Assembly (NCBI GenBank): GCA_964531715.1
Contig: CAZHEE010000001.1
Location: forward strand, 248,001-312,000
DNA: 64,000 bases
Direction of reading: 5' to 3'
Source: UBA1664 sp964531715
GTDB taxonomy: Bacteria > Pseudomonadota > Alphaproteobacteria > Micavibrionales > UBA1664
Position numbers and translations under genes: made by a program
Part shown: positions 1 through 7,827 of the stretch, in pieces
Layout of the letters: each line of letters begins with the position of its first letter
How positions within the stretch are numbered: position 1 is the stretch's first letter
Notes under the pieces: generated by a model
What the model was told of the DNA's origin: nothing
The model's database searches: none
The model's input: only the letters and a program-made list of their open reading frames with translations

Positions 1-116
1 ACAATGCCTTTATCCTTCACATAGACAAGCGTATTCGCCGTTCCAAGGTCAATCGCCATGTCGGCAGAAACAACGGAAAAAAGCTTTGAAAACATGCGGA
101 AAAGATTTTTGACCAT
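1..116 (-). CDS. mreB: Rod shape-determining protein MreB, N-terminal fragment
   Basis: The first 38 codons of a minus-strand gene that runs off the left edge of the window. The translation begins MVKNLFRMFSKLFSVVS and continues into ADMAIDLGTANTLVYVKDKG, which is the phosphate-1 motif (DLGTANTLVY) of the actin-like ATPase MreB. MreB polymerises under the inner membrane and directs lateral peptidoglycan synthesis, so the cell is probably rod-shaped or curved. The N-terminal stretch before the actin fold is amphipathic, as expected for membrane binding. The rest of the protein, and any mreC/mreD downstream, lie outside the window. Confidence 0.93.
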   Translation of the reverse strand, partial: MVKNLFRMFSKLFSVVSADMAIDLGTANTLVYVKDKGI

Positions 117-195
117 GATTAGCTTTTAGCCTGATTCTGTTTTATGAGCTAGAAGAAAAAGGATATGTTCACAGTTTTTAAACATCTGTCACATA

Positions 196-222
196 ATAAA
201 AAAGCCCCTCGATAAAGGGGCT
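196..222 (-). terminator. Rho-independent terminator after rpmJ
   Basis: A 7-bp perfect stem (AGCCCCT / AGGGGCT) with a 6-nt loop at 203-222. On the minus strand it is followed by a run of T residues (198-203). It lies about 30 nt past the rpmJ stop and reads in the same direction, which is classic intrinsic terminator geometry. Confidence 0.85.
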
Positions 223-250
223 GCTTTAACACGATTAGTAAAAAATCAAC

Positions 251-376
251 TTAGCCCTGACGAGCCTTGTTCCGTGGGTTATTCGGGTCAATGACATAGA
301 CACGACCCTTACGGCGCACGAGTTTGCAATCGCGGCTTCTTTTTTTCAAGCTCTTAAGTGAATTTACAACTTTCAT
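251..376 (-). CDS. rpmJ: 50S ribosomal protein L36 (41-aa form)
   Basis: A short gene of 41 codons, below usual ORF cut-offs. The product starts MKVVNSLKSLKKRSRDCKLV and ends NPRNKARQG, matching the 41-residue alphaproteobacterial L36 type. It is highly basic. The zinc-binding Cys/His set of the 37-residue form is largely absent (one Cys, at residue 17), as is usual for this shorter-motif type. L36 is the smallest large-subunit ribosomal protein and binds 23S rRNA. The gene stands alone with its own terminator downstream, as solitary rpmJ copies often do. Confidence 0.95.
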   Translation of the reverse strand: MKVVNSLKSLKKRSRDCKLVRRKGRVYVIDPNNPRNKARQG

Positions 377-457
377 GATTCTTATACCTTTAATTAATTA
401 TTCATGTACTTACGCTATGAAGAGCTGACCTGTCAAGCCTTACATGATTTTTTTAAA

Positions 458-1156
458 TTAAAGATTTTTAATCAGCTGTTTATTGGCCTCAATCACGGCC
501 ATATCAACGCCTGCAACAGAATCAACAGTATCAATCGTTCTCATCGCCTCGGTCTGTTTACCTTGAGCTAATAATGATAACGCCAAATTATTCAAAATTT
601 TGTTTTTCATCTCAAAATCCATTCCTGCCTCATTGAGAGCCGCGCGGAATTGTTTCGCTGCCACCTCATGATGCCCTTGGGCATCAAGCGCAACACCCAG
701 TATCATTAACGTCTCTGCTGATTGAGCCTTAAAACCGGCTTCCTGAGCCATAATTTGAGCCTCATCAAAATGGCCTGTCTCTATCTTAAGCTTAGCATAT
801 TCGATTAAGACATCATCTCTTGCCACAAATAAATTATCAGTAAACGGTTTTAGAATTAAATCGGCTTGTTCAAATAAGCCTTGCTTTCTAAGTAAGGTTG
901 CGTAGTGGAGTGCGGCATCACTGTCATCAGGTGCCGCAATATAAGCATTCTCCGCAGCCATAAGCGGAATACTTTCTTCTTGTCCGAACTTTGATTGGTA
1001 AGCCGTTTGACGTGCCAGAGCGCGCAGATTTTCTTTTGTGCTTTCAATCCTGACAGGGTCACCTGTATTCAGTTCACGCCATTGCGTTGCCTGACATGCC
1101 GGCAATGAACATATAAGGGCAGCAGAAAGTAACAAATGTTTAAATTGTATAGTCAT
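458..1156 (-). CDS. TPR-repeat lipoprotein, TadD-like pilus assembly protein
   Basis: The product has a lipoprotein signal peptide (MTIQFKHLLLSAALICSLPAC) with lipobox LPAC. It then has several tetratricopeptide-like helical pairs, for example around AALHYATLLRKQGLFEQAD, ETLMILGVALDAQGHHEVA and ILNNLALSLLAQGKQTEA. This is the architecture of TadD, the outer-membrane pilotin-like TPR lipoprotein of Flp/Tad pili. The upstream in-frame ATG at 1237 was rejected because it would bury the signal peptide behind 27 residues overlapping the preceding gene. The gene follows the pilus N-terminal-domain gene by 13 bp, so the two probably form one transcript. The Tad link rests on fold and neighbour only. 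Confidence 0.65.
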   Translation of the reverse strand: MTIQFKHLLLSAALICSLPACQATQWRELNTGDPVRIESTKENLRALARQTAYQSKFGQEESIPLMAAENAYIAAPDDSDAALHYATLLRKQGLFEQADLILKPFTDNLFVARDDVLIEYAKLKIETGHFDEAQIMAQEAGFKAQSAETLMILGVALDAQGHHEVAAKQFRAALNEAGMDFEMKNKILNNLALSLLAQGKQTEAMRTIDTVDSVAGVDMAVIEANKQLIKNL

Positions 1157-1169
1157 AAATTTATAATCC

Positions 1170-1670
1170 CTATTCTTCGAATTCATCGGCTTCAAATGCA
1201 GAATCATTAAAATCATCCTCATCACCGCCAAAGTCATTGAAAGCCTGAACGCTTTCTAATCCGACAGTCGGCGTAGGCTCTTCCGTTGCGACCACAACAT
1301 CGTGGCATGCCGAACCCTCAATGCAATAAAACATATTATAAGGCTGGCAATCGCCTTCGGCATTGATACAGGCATTTTTGACACGGACATAGCCGTCTGT
1401 CGATGAATTCACGACCAATTTCTCATTAAAAATAACATTACCGCGTTCATCCAAAACAGTCAGATTTGTTACACCGGGTAAACCCGCATTGACAATCAGC
1501 ATACGAGAATTTTGCATTGCAACAGTCGCATGTGCAGGATTGCCGATAATAACACTGCCTGCATCTTGTCGCAGATTAATGATTAACGGTCCGTCAGGTG
1601 CGACCTCAAGAGCCAAAACAGCCGGAATGACGGCAATAAATGATAAAAATGTCAATAATATTATACGCAT
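1170..1670 (-). CDS. Pilus assembly N-terminal domain protein (secreted)
   Basis: 166 residues from the chosen ATG, which opens a clear signal peptide (MRIILLTFLSFIAVIPAVLA). An earlier in-frame ATG at 1709 lacks this property. Residues about 20-90 (APDGPLIINLRQDAGSVIIG, then ATVAMQNSRMLIVNAGLPG and TNLTVLDERGNVI) match the small beta domain found at the N-terminus of secretins such as CpaC/RcpA and as a stand-alone 'pilus formation N-terminal' protein in alphaproteobacteria. Four cysteines follow (residues about 100-122), probably two disulfides, then a very acidic tail rich in Asp, Glu and Phe. Secretin, ATPase and pilin genes are not in the window, so this is a satellite pilus locus or a stand-alone pair with the TPR gene. 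Confidence 0.65.
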   Translation of the reverse strand: MRIILLTFLSFIAVIPAVLALEVAPDGPLIINLRQDAGSVIIGNPAHATVAMQNSRMLIVNAGLPGVTNLTVLDERGNVIFNEKLVVNSSTDGYVRVKNACINAEGDCQPYNMFYCIEGSACHDVVVATEEPTPTVGLESVQAFNDFGGDEDDFNDSAFEADEFEE

Positions 1671-1783
1671 GGAATAATCCGTATGTTGAAAGTCAGTTTG
1701 AATATACACGCATTTTAAAGTTATGCATAGAGTTTAAAGATAGATTAAAAAACTTAATGAACTCTTAAGGTAAAAATAATTTT

Positions 1784-2809
1784 TTATAATCCTGTTTTTC
1801 GTGGGTCGAAGGCATCACGCACCGCCTCCCCGATGAAAGTGAGGAGTGTCAACATAATCGCTAACGAGAAAAATGCCGCTAATCCCAGCCATGGCGCGTG
1901 AAGGTTGTCTTTTCCTTGTTTTAACAACTCCCCAAGGGATGGCGAGCCTGGCGGTAAACCGAACCCCAAAAAGTCCAGCGATGTTAAAATTGTAATAGAC
2001 CCTGTCAGTAAAAATGGAATAAGCGTAAGTGTTGCCACCATCGCATTGGGAAGGACATGCCTTACCATGATTGTCGCGTTTGACACGCCGAGAGCCTTTG
2101 CCGCGCGGACATAATCAAAATTGCGGGCGCGCAAGAACTCCGCCCTTACAACATCAATCAAGTTTGTCCATGAAAACAAAAGCATAATCCCAAGCAAGAC
2201 CCAGAATGTCGGTGTAATAACCGAGGCGATAATAATGATGATAAAGAGCACGGGAAGCCCTGCCCAAATCTCGATGATACGCTGAAAAATCAAATCGACC
2301 CACCCCCCGTAATAGCCTTGCAAACCGCCGGCGATAATACCGACAATCGAGCTGAACAAGGTGAGCGTTAGCCCGAACAAAACAGAAATCTGAAACCCGT
2401 AAATGAGGCGTGCCAAAACATCCCGCCCTTGGTCATCAGTGCCAAGCCAGTTATCCCCGCTTGGCGGGCTTGGCGCAGGTACTGTTAAATCATAGTTAAT
2501 CGTGTCATAGTGATAGCGAATGGGCGGCCATATCATAAAACCTTTCGCCTCTATCAACTCTTGTACATACGGGTCGCGATATTCGGCCTCAGTCTCAAAA
2601 TCACCGCCAAATTCGGTTTCGGTGTAATTAGTAAATGCAGGGAAATAATGACCGCCATCAAAATTCACATAGAGTGGTTTGTCATTGGCAATAAAATGCG
2701 CAAATAAGGCAATGATAAAAAACGTGAGGAATATCCATAGACTCCAATAACCGCGTTTATTGGCTTTGAATTGCTGTATTCGTCGCTGCGTGAGAGGTGA
2801 GAGATTCAT
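1784..2809 (-). CDS. yejE: Peptide ABC transporter permease YejE
   Basis: 341 residues. An N-terminal membrane segment (residues 22-42) is followed by a long periplasmic insert (about 45-120) and five or six membrane segments. The binding-protein-dependent permease loop motif is visible as VRAAKALGVSNATIMVRHVL (about residues 233-252), and GTDDQGRDVLARL is typical of DppC/OppC/YejE permeases. The large periplasmic insert and the C-terminal GEAVRDAFDPRK are characteristic of YejE. It forms the import channel with YejB for oligopeptides delivered by YejA. It lies 183 bp downstream of yejB; a palindromic repeat fills the gap. No yejF ATPase gene follows. Confidence 0.92.
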   Translation of the reverse strand: MNLSPLTQRRIQQFKANKRGYWSLWIFLTFFIIALFAHFIANDKPLYVNFDGGHYFPAFTNYTETEFGGDFETEAEYRDPYVQELIEAKGFMIWPPIRYHYDTINYDLTVPAPSPPSGDNWLGTDDQGRDVLARLIYGFQISVLFGLTLTLFSSIVGIIAGGLQGYYGGWVDLIFQRIIEIWAGLPVLFIIIIIASVITPTFWVLLGIMLLFSWTNLIDVVRAEFLRARNFDYVRAAKALGVSNATIMVRHVLPNAMVATLTLIPFLLTGSITILTSLDFLGFGLPPGSPSLGELLKQGKDNLHAPWLGLAAFFSLAIMLTLLTFIGEAVRDAFDPRKTGL

Positions 2810-2883
2810 TATTGTAATCTTACAAAATCCAGTATTTGATAGAAAGCAATAATTTTTTAAAAATAATAGACTTAAAAACTACT

Positions 2884-2973
2884 CGTCATTGCACGTTTGC
2901 AACGCAATACGTGCAATCCAGAATGTAAAAAGCTGGATTACACGTATTTTCTATCGAAAAACGTGTAATGACG
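2884..2973. repeat. Dispersed palindromic repeat, family A copy 1
   Basis: A 90-bp imperfect inverted repeat between yejB and yejE. Its outer ends read CGTCATTGCACG and CGTGTAATGACG, and the centre carries GCAATCCAG facing CTGGATTAC. Each half is itself a hairpin. Closely similar copies of 90 and 92 bp lie at 10697-10786 and 22678-22769, and a half copy at 55493-55532. Confidence 0.9.
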
Positions 2974-2992
2974 ATTGGGAAAAGTTCAAATA

Positions 2993-4126
2993 TTAACCCC
3001 TGCTCTCAAAATCAATGCGCGGGTCGACAAACACATAAGTCAGGTCGGAGACGAGCTTAAGCACAAGCCCCATTAGGGTGAAGATAAATAAAGTTCCGAA
3101 CATCACAGGATAATCACGACTTAGCGCGCTTTCAAAACCGAGCAATCCCAACCCTTCAAGTGAGAAAATCACCTCAATCAACAACGCGCCTGTAAAGAAA
3201 ATTGACATGAAGGCCGCAGGAAAGCCGGCAATCACAATCAGCATCGCATTCCGAAACACATGACCGTACAATACATTTTTCTCTGCCAAACCCTTGGCAC
3301 GAGCGGTTGTCACATATTGCTTGTTAATTTCATCCAGAAACGAGTTTTTGGTGAGCATGGTCAACCCTGCGAATCCGCCAATCACCAACGCCGCCAAAGG
3401 CAAAACCAGATGATGAAAATAATCGACTATACAGGCCGCACTTAATGCGCATGCCATAAAACTTAAATCCGTAAATTCATCGGATTGCAATCCGCTTAAC
3501 GGGAAGATATCGAAATACCGCCCGCCTGCAAAAAGGATAATCAGTAAAATTGCAAAAAGAAATGACGGAATGGCGTAGCCTATAAATATGACTCCACTCG
3601 TCCAAATGTCAAAGCGGCTACCGTCCTTCACCGCCTTTCGGATGCCCAGCGGAATCGATACGATATAAATAATAAGCGTTGACCAAAGCCCAAGAGAGAT
3701 AGACACAGGCAATTTCTCCAAAATCAGGTCTATCACACCAACATCGCGGTAATAGCTTTCACCAAAGTCAAAACGCATATAATTCCAAAGCATTATACCA
3801 AAACGTTCATGTGTAGGTTTATCAAAACCGAATTGCCGTTCCATCTCCTCAATAAACTCGGCAGGGAGCCCCTGCGCCCCGCGATAGTTGCTATCACTTC
3901 CTGTTGAGACACTTGCGCTATCCATATTGTCACTTAAGGTTGCGCCAGTCTCGTTCGATTGTCCGCTAATGCGTGAGGTTGCATCGCCGCCGATACCTTG
4001 AGCCTTTGCAATCATTTGTTCAACAGGGCCACCCGGCGCCGCTTGAACAATTAAAAAATTGATGAGAATAATACCGAGCAATGTCGGTATCATTAAAAGC
4101 AATCGACGGAGAATATAGCCACCCAT
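2993..4126 (-). CDS. yejB: Peptide ABC transporter permease YejB
   Basis: 377 residues. It starts MGGYILRRLLLMIPTLLGII, the usual N-terminal membrane segment of YejB/DppB permeases, followed by the family motif APGGPVEQMIAKAQG. A Ser/Thr/Asn-rich periplasmic region (about 45-85) precedes the core with six membrane spans. The permease motif is YVTTARAKGLAEKNVLYGHV (about residues 267-286) and the C-terminus is the typical DPRIDFESRG. It pairs with YejE to form the channel. In most genomes yejB directly follows yejA; here kdsB and a histidine phosphatase gene sit between them. Confidence 0.93.
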   Translation of the reverse strand: MGGYILRRLLLMIPTLLGIILINFLIVQAAPGGPVEQMIAKAQGIGGDATSRISGQSNETGATLSDNMDSASVSTGSDSNYRGAQGLPAEFIEEMERQFGFDKPTHERFGIMLWNYMRFDFGESYYRDVGVIDLILEKLPVSISLGLWSTLIIYIVSIPLGIRKAVKDGSRFDIWTSGVIFIGYAIPSFLFAILLIILFAGGRYFDIFPLSGLQSDEFTDLSFMACALSAACIVDYFHHLVLPLAALVIGGFAGLTMLTKNSFLDEINKQYVTTARAKGLAEKNVLYGHVFRNAMLIVIAGFPAAFMSIFFTGALLIEVIFSLEGLGLLGFESALSRDYPVMFGTLFIFTLMGLVLKLVSDLTYVFVDPRIDFESRG

Positions 4127-4196
4127 AAAAAGAGAATAGCGGTTTTTATAGATGATAAAAAGTACTCATTCTGTTTAAATACACGTGTCATTTCGA

Positions 4197-4261
4197 CCGA
4201 CTATAAGAAGCGGAGAAATCTTATTTCTAAATTAAGATCCCTCGACTGCGCTCGGGATGAC
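4197..4261. repeat. Dispersed palindromic repeat, family D
   Basis: A 65-bp element between yejB and the histidine phosphatase gene. It opens GTCATTTCGACCG, continues GAGAAATCTT, and returns AAGATCCCTCGACTGCGC to end CGGGATGAC. The outer ends (GTCAT / ATGAC) and inner ends (AATCTT / AAGATC) follow the same plan as the other palindrome families in the window, but with a different stem. Confidence 0.8.
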
Positions 4262-4271
4262 AAGTATGTTT

Positions 4272-4886
4272 TCAAGGACGTTTATTCCAATAAATACAAT
4301 GCCATGTATCATCGCGATATTCGAAAAGTGAAAGTGATGCCGTTTTCACCTTTGGCGATTGGTCATTCGGCAAACGGTTACTATCCAAAAGTATCGGCGC
4401 GAAGCGAATAATACCGCCACTACTCACCACGCAAGATAACTCACCAGCGCGATTTTTCACACAGTCATTCGCGTAAGAAATCCACGATTTTTGAATCTCT
4501 CGCGGGTTTAAAGTCCAGCCCTCAGGCACGATATTAAACTCATCCCACTGTTGCAAAGAATGCTTGCCAATGCGCTCTAAAATCTCGCTTTCGGTTTTGT
4601 TTTCATCAGAACCATGGTCAATTTCATTAAATTTCTCATCGGTATGAATGATAATATCCTGCCCTGCCTCGCGCATCATAATGGCCGCGGTTTGTTGCGC
4701 CCGTTGCAAGGCTGAAGCCATGATATGGCTGATAATCATATCATTATTTTTCAGGTAAGTGCCTAAAGCGCGCGCCTGCGCTATACCGCTTTCAACCAAG
4801 GGAATATCGGTGCGGCAACCCACACGGCGCGGTGTTTCATCCGCATGAAATGTATTCCCGTGACGAATAACCAAAAGACGTGTCAT
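4272..4886 (-). CDS. Histidine phosphatase superfamily protein (second His replaced by Ser)
   Basis: 204 residues. The N-terminal phosphate-accepting motif LLVIRHGNT (RHG at residues 8-10) places it in the phosphoglycerate mutase-like histidine phosphatase superfamily. The later motif that normally reads SHGG is here VVSSGGIIR, so the second core histidine is replaced by serine; similar SGG variants exist among proteobacterial relatives. Residues ASALQRAQQTA carry the usual phosphate-pocket arginine. The start codon overlaps the kdsB stop by 4 bp, so the two are translationally coupled. The substrate cannot be told from sequence. A role on a sugar phosphate or nucleotide linked to KDO metabolism is possible from context only. 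Confidence 0.8.
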   Translation of the reverse strand: MTRLLVIRHGNTFHADETPRRVGCRTDIPLVESGIAQARALGTYLKNNDMIISHIMASALQRAQQTAAIMMREAGQDIIIHTDEKFNEIDHGSDENKTESEILERIGKHSLQQWDEFNIVPEGWTLNPREIQKSWISYANDCVKNRAGELSCVVSSGGIIRFAPILLDSNRLPNDQSPKVKTASLSLFEYRDDTWHCIYWNKRP

Positions 4887-5698
4887 GAGGTTTTATCGCG
4901 ATAGTCACTTGTACGCATGATTGCCTCAACCCTTGCGATATCTTCGGGTGAGTCGACTCCGCCATTCACGCGCTCACCTGCTGGCACCATTACGCATTGA
5001 ATAGGAATGTCATTTTCAATAAAGCGGAGCTGCTCCAACCCTTCCAGCGACTCATAATGTCCCTCGGGCAGATTAACAAAGCGTTTGAGAATTTCAAATT
5101 TATACCCATAAAGCCCAATATGTTGATAGACAGGAGACAGACCGTCCTCACCGCGCATGCTGTCTACCTTGCGCATTGCAGGCAGGATGTTTTTTGAAAA
5201 CCAAAGCGCGCGCCCTTTTTTATTGAGAACGGCGGTTGTCCCCGTAAAAGGCGTTATGCGCTTCGACTGGCGGAGTTTATCAAGCTCCATCCAGCTTAAT
5301 TGTTGTACGGGCGTCACGACATCAGTATCAGGCGTTGCATGAAAATGATGGATAATTTTTTCAATTGCGGAGAGTGGCGTGAGCGGCGCATCACCCTGCA
5401 GATTCAGGATGATATCGGGTGTCTCGTCAAGCTTTATTGCCGCCTCAAAAACCCGGTCAGAGCCTGTTTTGCATGTTTCCGAGGTCATGAGAACTTGCCG
5501 CTCTGCGCTCTCGCAATGGGCTTTTATCCGCTCATCATCCGTAGCAATAATCACGCTGATATTCTTGTAATTTTGCGAGGCCTGAACCGCCAGATCATAA
5601 ACATGATCTATCATCGCCTTGCCGTTAATTGGTGCCAAAGGCTTCCCCGGAAAACGTGTCGAGCCGTAACGTGCAGGAATAATAATCGCAGTTTTCAT
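4883..5698 (-). CDS. kdsB: 3-deoxy-manno-octulosonate cytidylyltransferase
   Basis: 271 residues. The N-terminus MKTAIIIPARYGSTRFPGKP is the CTP-binding signature of KdsB (PARxxSxRxPGKP). IILNLQGDAPLTP supplies the Mg-binding Asp of the NxQGDxP motif, and the C-terminal EGVDSPEDIARV-like element (NGGVDSPEDIARVEA) is also typical. The enzyme activates KDO as CMP-KDO for transfer to lipid A in the cytoplasm, so the organism makes LPS. It sits 10 bp downstream of yejA and overlaps the following histidine phosphatase gene, so it is probably part of the same transcript as the yej genes. Confidence 0.95.
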   Translation of the reverse strand: MKTAIIIPARYGSTRFPGKPLAPINGKAMIDHVYDLAVQASQNYKNISVIIATDDERIKAHCESAERQVLMTSETCKTGSDRVFEAAIKLDETPDIILNLQGDAPLTPLSAIEKIIHHFHATPDTDVVTPVQQLSWMELDKLRQSKRITPFTGTTAVLNKKGRALWFSKNILPAMRKVDSMRGEDGLSPVYQHIGLYGYKFEILKRFVNLPEGHYESLEGLEQLRFIENDIPIQCVMVPAGERVNGGVDSPEDIARVEAIMRTSDYRDKTS

Positions 5699-5708
5699 CT
5701 GTTCAATA

Positions 5709-7487
5709 TTATTCCTTCACCCACCATGTATCAATCGCGCCAAGGCTATAGGGGGCTTGCGTGTCTGGCTTACCGAATTTATCCCAATGGGCGATGCGCC
5801 AAGTATCAATATGCCATTGCGGAATGACGTAGTAATCCCACAATAAAACACGGTCGAGAGCACGAACACGATGGATGAGCTCCTCCCTATCCGGCGCATT
5901 AATAACCATCATCACCAAATCATCAATAACAGGGCTTCGCACACCCATATAATTACGCGAGCCGGGCTGGTCAGCCTTGGATGAGTGCCAATAATCCATC
6001 TGCTCATTTCCAGGGGTCAGTGATTGCGCCGCACCGCCAATCGTCATGTCAAAGTCAAAATTATTAAGCCGCTCGACAAATTGTGTTGTATCGACAACAC
6101 GAAATTCCGCCTCAATCCCGATACGCTTTAAATTACGGATAAAGGGCAAAACCCAACGTTCAAATTCAGGCTGGCGATGCATAATCTCAAACCGTAAAGC
6201 CTCACCCGTTTCAGGGTGAATGCGAATGCCGCCCTCCCCTGTTTTATAGCCTGCCTCATCCAGTATTTGAATGGCTTTGGCAAGCTCGGTGCGGTTATTG
6301 CCGTTGCCTTGCGTGATTGGATTTTCAAAAGGCGTAGTGAAAACTTCTTCAGGAAGTTGATCACGGTAGGCTTCTAAAATTTCAAGCTCTCGCCCTTGTG
6401 GCAGGCCACTTGAAGCAAGTTCAGAATTTTCGAAATAGCTATCCGTCCGCTTATAAGCGTTAAAGGCAAATTGGCGGTTTGACCATTCAAAATCAAACGC
6501 ATGTTGAATGGCACGGCGCAATTCTCTATCGGCAAAAATCGGGCGGCGCGTATTCATGATGAAGCCTTGCATTCCGACAGGGCTTTGGTGCTTGACCTCG
6601 TCCTTGACGATCTGCCCTGAATTTATGAGCTCGTTATTATAGCTCGTTGCCCATGTCTTCGCAGTATATTCACGGCGCAGGTCAAATTCATTGGCGAATA
6701 ATCCTTCAAGCGCGACCGTCATATCGCGATAATACATAAATTTCACCTCGTCAAAATTAAAACGCCCACGATTAACAGGCAAATCTGCCGCCCACCAGTC
6801 TTTGACACGCTCATAAGTAATCGAGCGACCTGCATCAATGGTGGCGATTTTATAAGGCCCACTGCCTAATGGCGGTTTAAGCGTGGTTTTTGAAAAATCA
6901 TTCCCCTCCGCTGTCCAGTAATGTTCAGGCAGAATAGTGAGGCCGCCGAGAATAAGCGGAAGTTCTTTATTATCAGCCGTTTTAAAGGTAAATTTTACAG
7001 TTTTGTTATCAATTGCAATCGCTTCATCAATATCGGCGTAATAGCCTTTATAGGCTGGCGAACCATGCTCCATTAGAATATTGAATGTCCAGACAACATC
7101 TTGAGCATCTATCGCCTCCCCGTCATGCCACCGCGCATTTGGATTAAGGGTAAAGGTTGCAGAGAGATGATCCTCGGCAATCGTGACGGTCTCGGCGATA
7201 TTCGCATACATGGAAAAGGCTTCATCCGCGCTTTTCGTCATGAGCGATTGATAAATCAAATTCAAGCCGGTTACCGGAACACCTTTGATGATATATGGAT
7301 TGAGACTGTCAAAGCTCCCGAAAGCTTGCTCGCTATAGCTTCCGCCTTTAGGGGCATCTGGATTCACATAGTCAAAATGACTGAAGCCAGCCTGATATTT
7401 CGGCTGGCCATGAAGGGCAATGGCGCTCACTTGAGCTTTTGCGAGCGTTGGAATTAATAAAAAAATGAATATAAAAATAAATCTCAT
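5709..7487 (-). CDS. yejA: Oligopeptide ABC transporter substrate-binding protein YejA
   Basis: 592 residues. It has a Sec signal peptide (MRFIFIFIFLLIPTLAKA) and then AIALHGQPKYQAGFSHFDYV and NPDAPKGG, a YejA hallmark. The rest is a family 5 extracellular solute-binding protein fold: LTFxL-type repeats, ARWHDGEAIDAQDVVWTFNI, GSGPYKI, and a C-terminal AHWDKFGKP. YejA captures peptides in the periplasm for the YejBE permease. It is first in a minus-strand run yejA-kdsB-phosphatase-yejB-yejE. The start is supported by the signal peptide; the 340 bp upstream contain only repeats and presumably the promoter. Confidence 0.94.
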   Translation of the reverse strand: MRFIFIFIFLLIPTLAKAQVSAIALHGQPKYQAGFSHFDYVNPDAPKGGSYSEQAFGSFDSLNPYIIKGVPVTGLNLIYQSLMTKSADEAFSMYANIAETVTIAEDHLSATFTLNPNARWHDGEAIDAQDVVWTFNILMEHGSPAYKGYYADIDEAIAIDNKTVKFTFKTADNKELPLILGGLTILPEHYWTAEGNDFSKTTLKPPLGSGPYKIATIDAGRSITYERVKDWWAADLPVNRGRFNFDEVKFMYYRDMTVALEGLFANEFDLRREYTAKTWATSYNNELINSGQIVKDEVKHQSPVGMQGFIMNTRRPIFADRELRRAIQHAFDFEWSNRQFAFNAYKRTDSYFENSELASSGLPQGRELEILEAYRDQLPEEVFTTPFENPITQGNGNNRTELAKAIQILDEAGYKTGEGGIRIHPETGEALRFEIMHRQPEFERWVLPFIRNLKRIGIEAEFRVVDTTQFVERLNNFDFDMTIGGAAQSLTPGNEQMDYWHSSKADQPGSRNYMGVRSPVIDDLVMMVINAPDREELIHRVRALDRVLLWDYYVIPQWHIDTWRIAHWDKFGKPDTQAPYSLGAIDTWWVKE

Positions 7488-7827
7488 ACCTCATGCTTAG
7501 CATAAAATCATGACGAAAATAAATAAGGTTATTAACTGCATTACAGCTTTCTAATAAAATACGTAATGTTATGCAGACTTTTTAACGCGAAGATGCGAAG
7601 AAACCGAAGTTGACATGAAGCTTTTCGAATATTCCCTCTCCCTTGGGAGAGGGTTACGGTGAGAGGTTAACCAGCTATTTTTAATCGCAGAGTTCAAAAG
7701 TAAGAGGAGTTTGTTGTTTTTAAAAAAACACCGAATCTCCGATGCTCCGGGTGAAATAATTTTTCTGGATTGTACGCATGGAGGCGTGCAATGACGATAA
7801 ACCCCGTATCAAGTACGGGGTTACATT
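7488..7827. repeat. Intergenic block made of dispersed repeats
   Basis: No gene is seen in these 340 bp. The stretch holds a short imperfect palindrome around CTCTCCCTTGGGAGAGGG (about 7635-7655) and the composite repeat 7674-7796. That composite runs from a TTTTAATCGCAGAGTT arm through AAGAGG and CTCCGATGC to TTTTTCTGGATTG and GAGGCGTGCAATGACG. A diverged second copy of the composite lies at 15239-15360. A GC-rich hairpin at 7800-7822 follows. The yejA promoter must also lie here but no confident -35/-10 pair was picked. Confidence 0.75.
7800..7822 (-). terminator. GC-rich palindrome 3' of the EF-hand gene, possible terminator
   Basis: A 9-bp perfect stem (AACCCCGTA / TACGGGGTT) with loop TCAAG, located 6 nt past the stop of the minus-strand EF-hand gene. 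Only a short T run follows on that strand. Related palindromes with the same TCAAG-type loop lie 3' of nusG (36544-36565), and a related stem lies in the 15462-15523 arm. It may be a repeat that doubles as a terminator. Confidence 0.5.
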
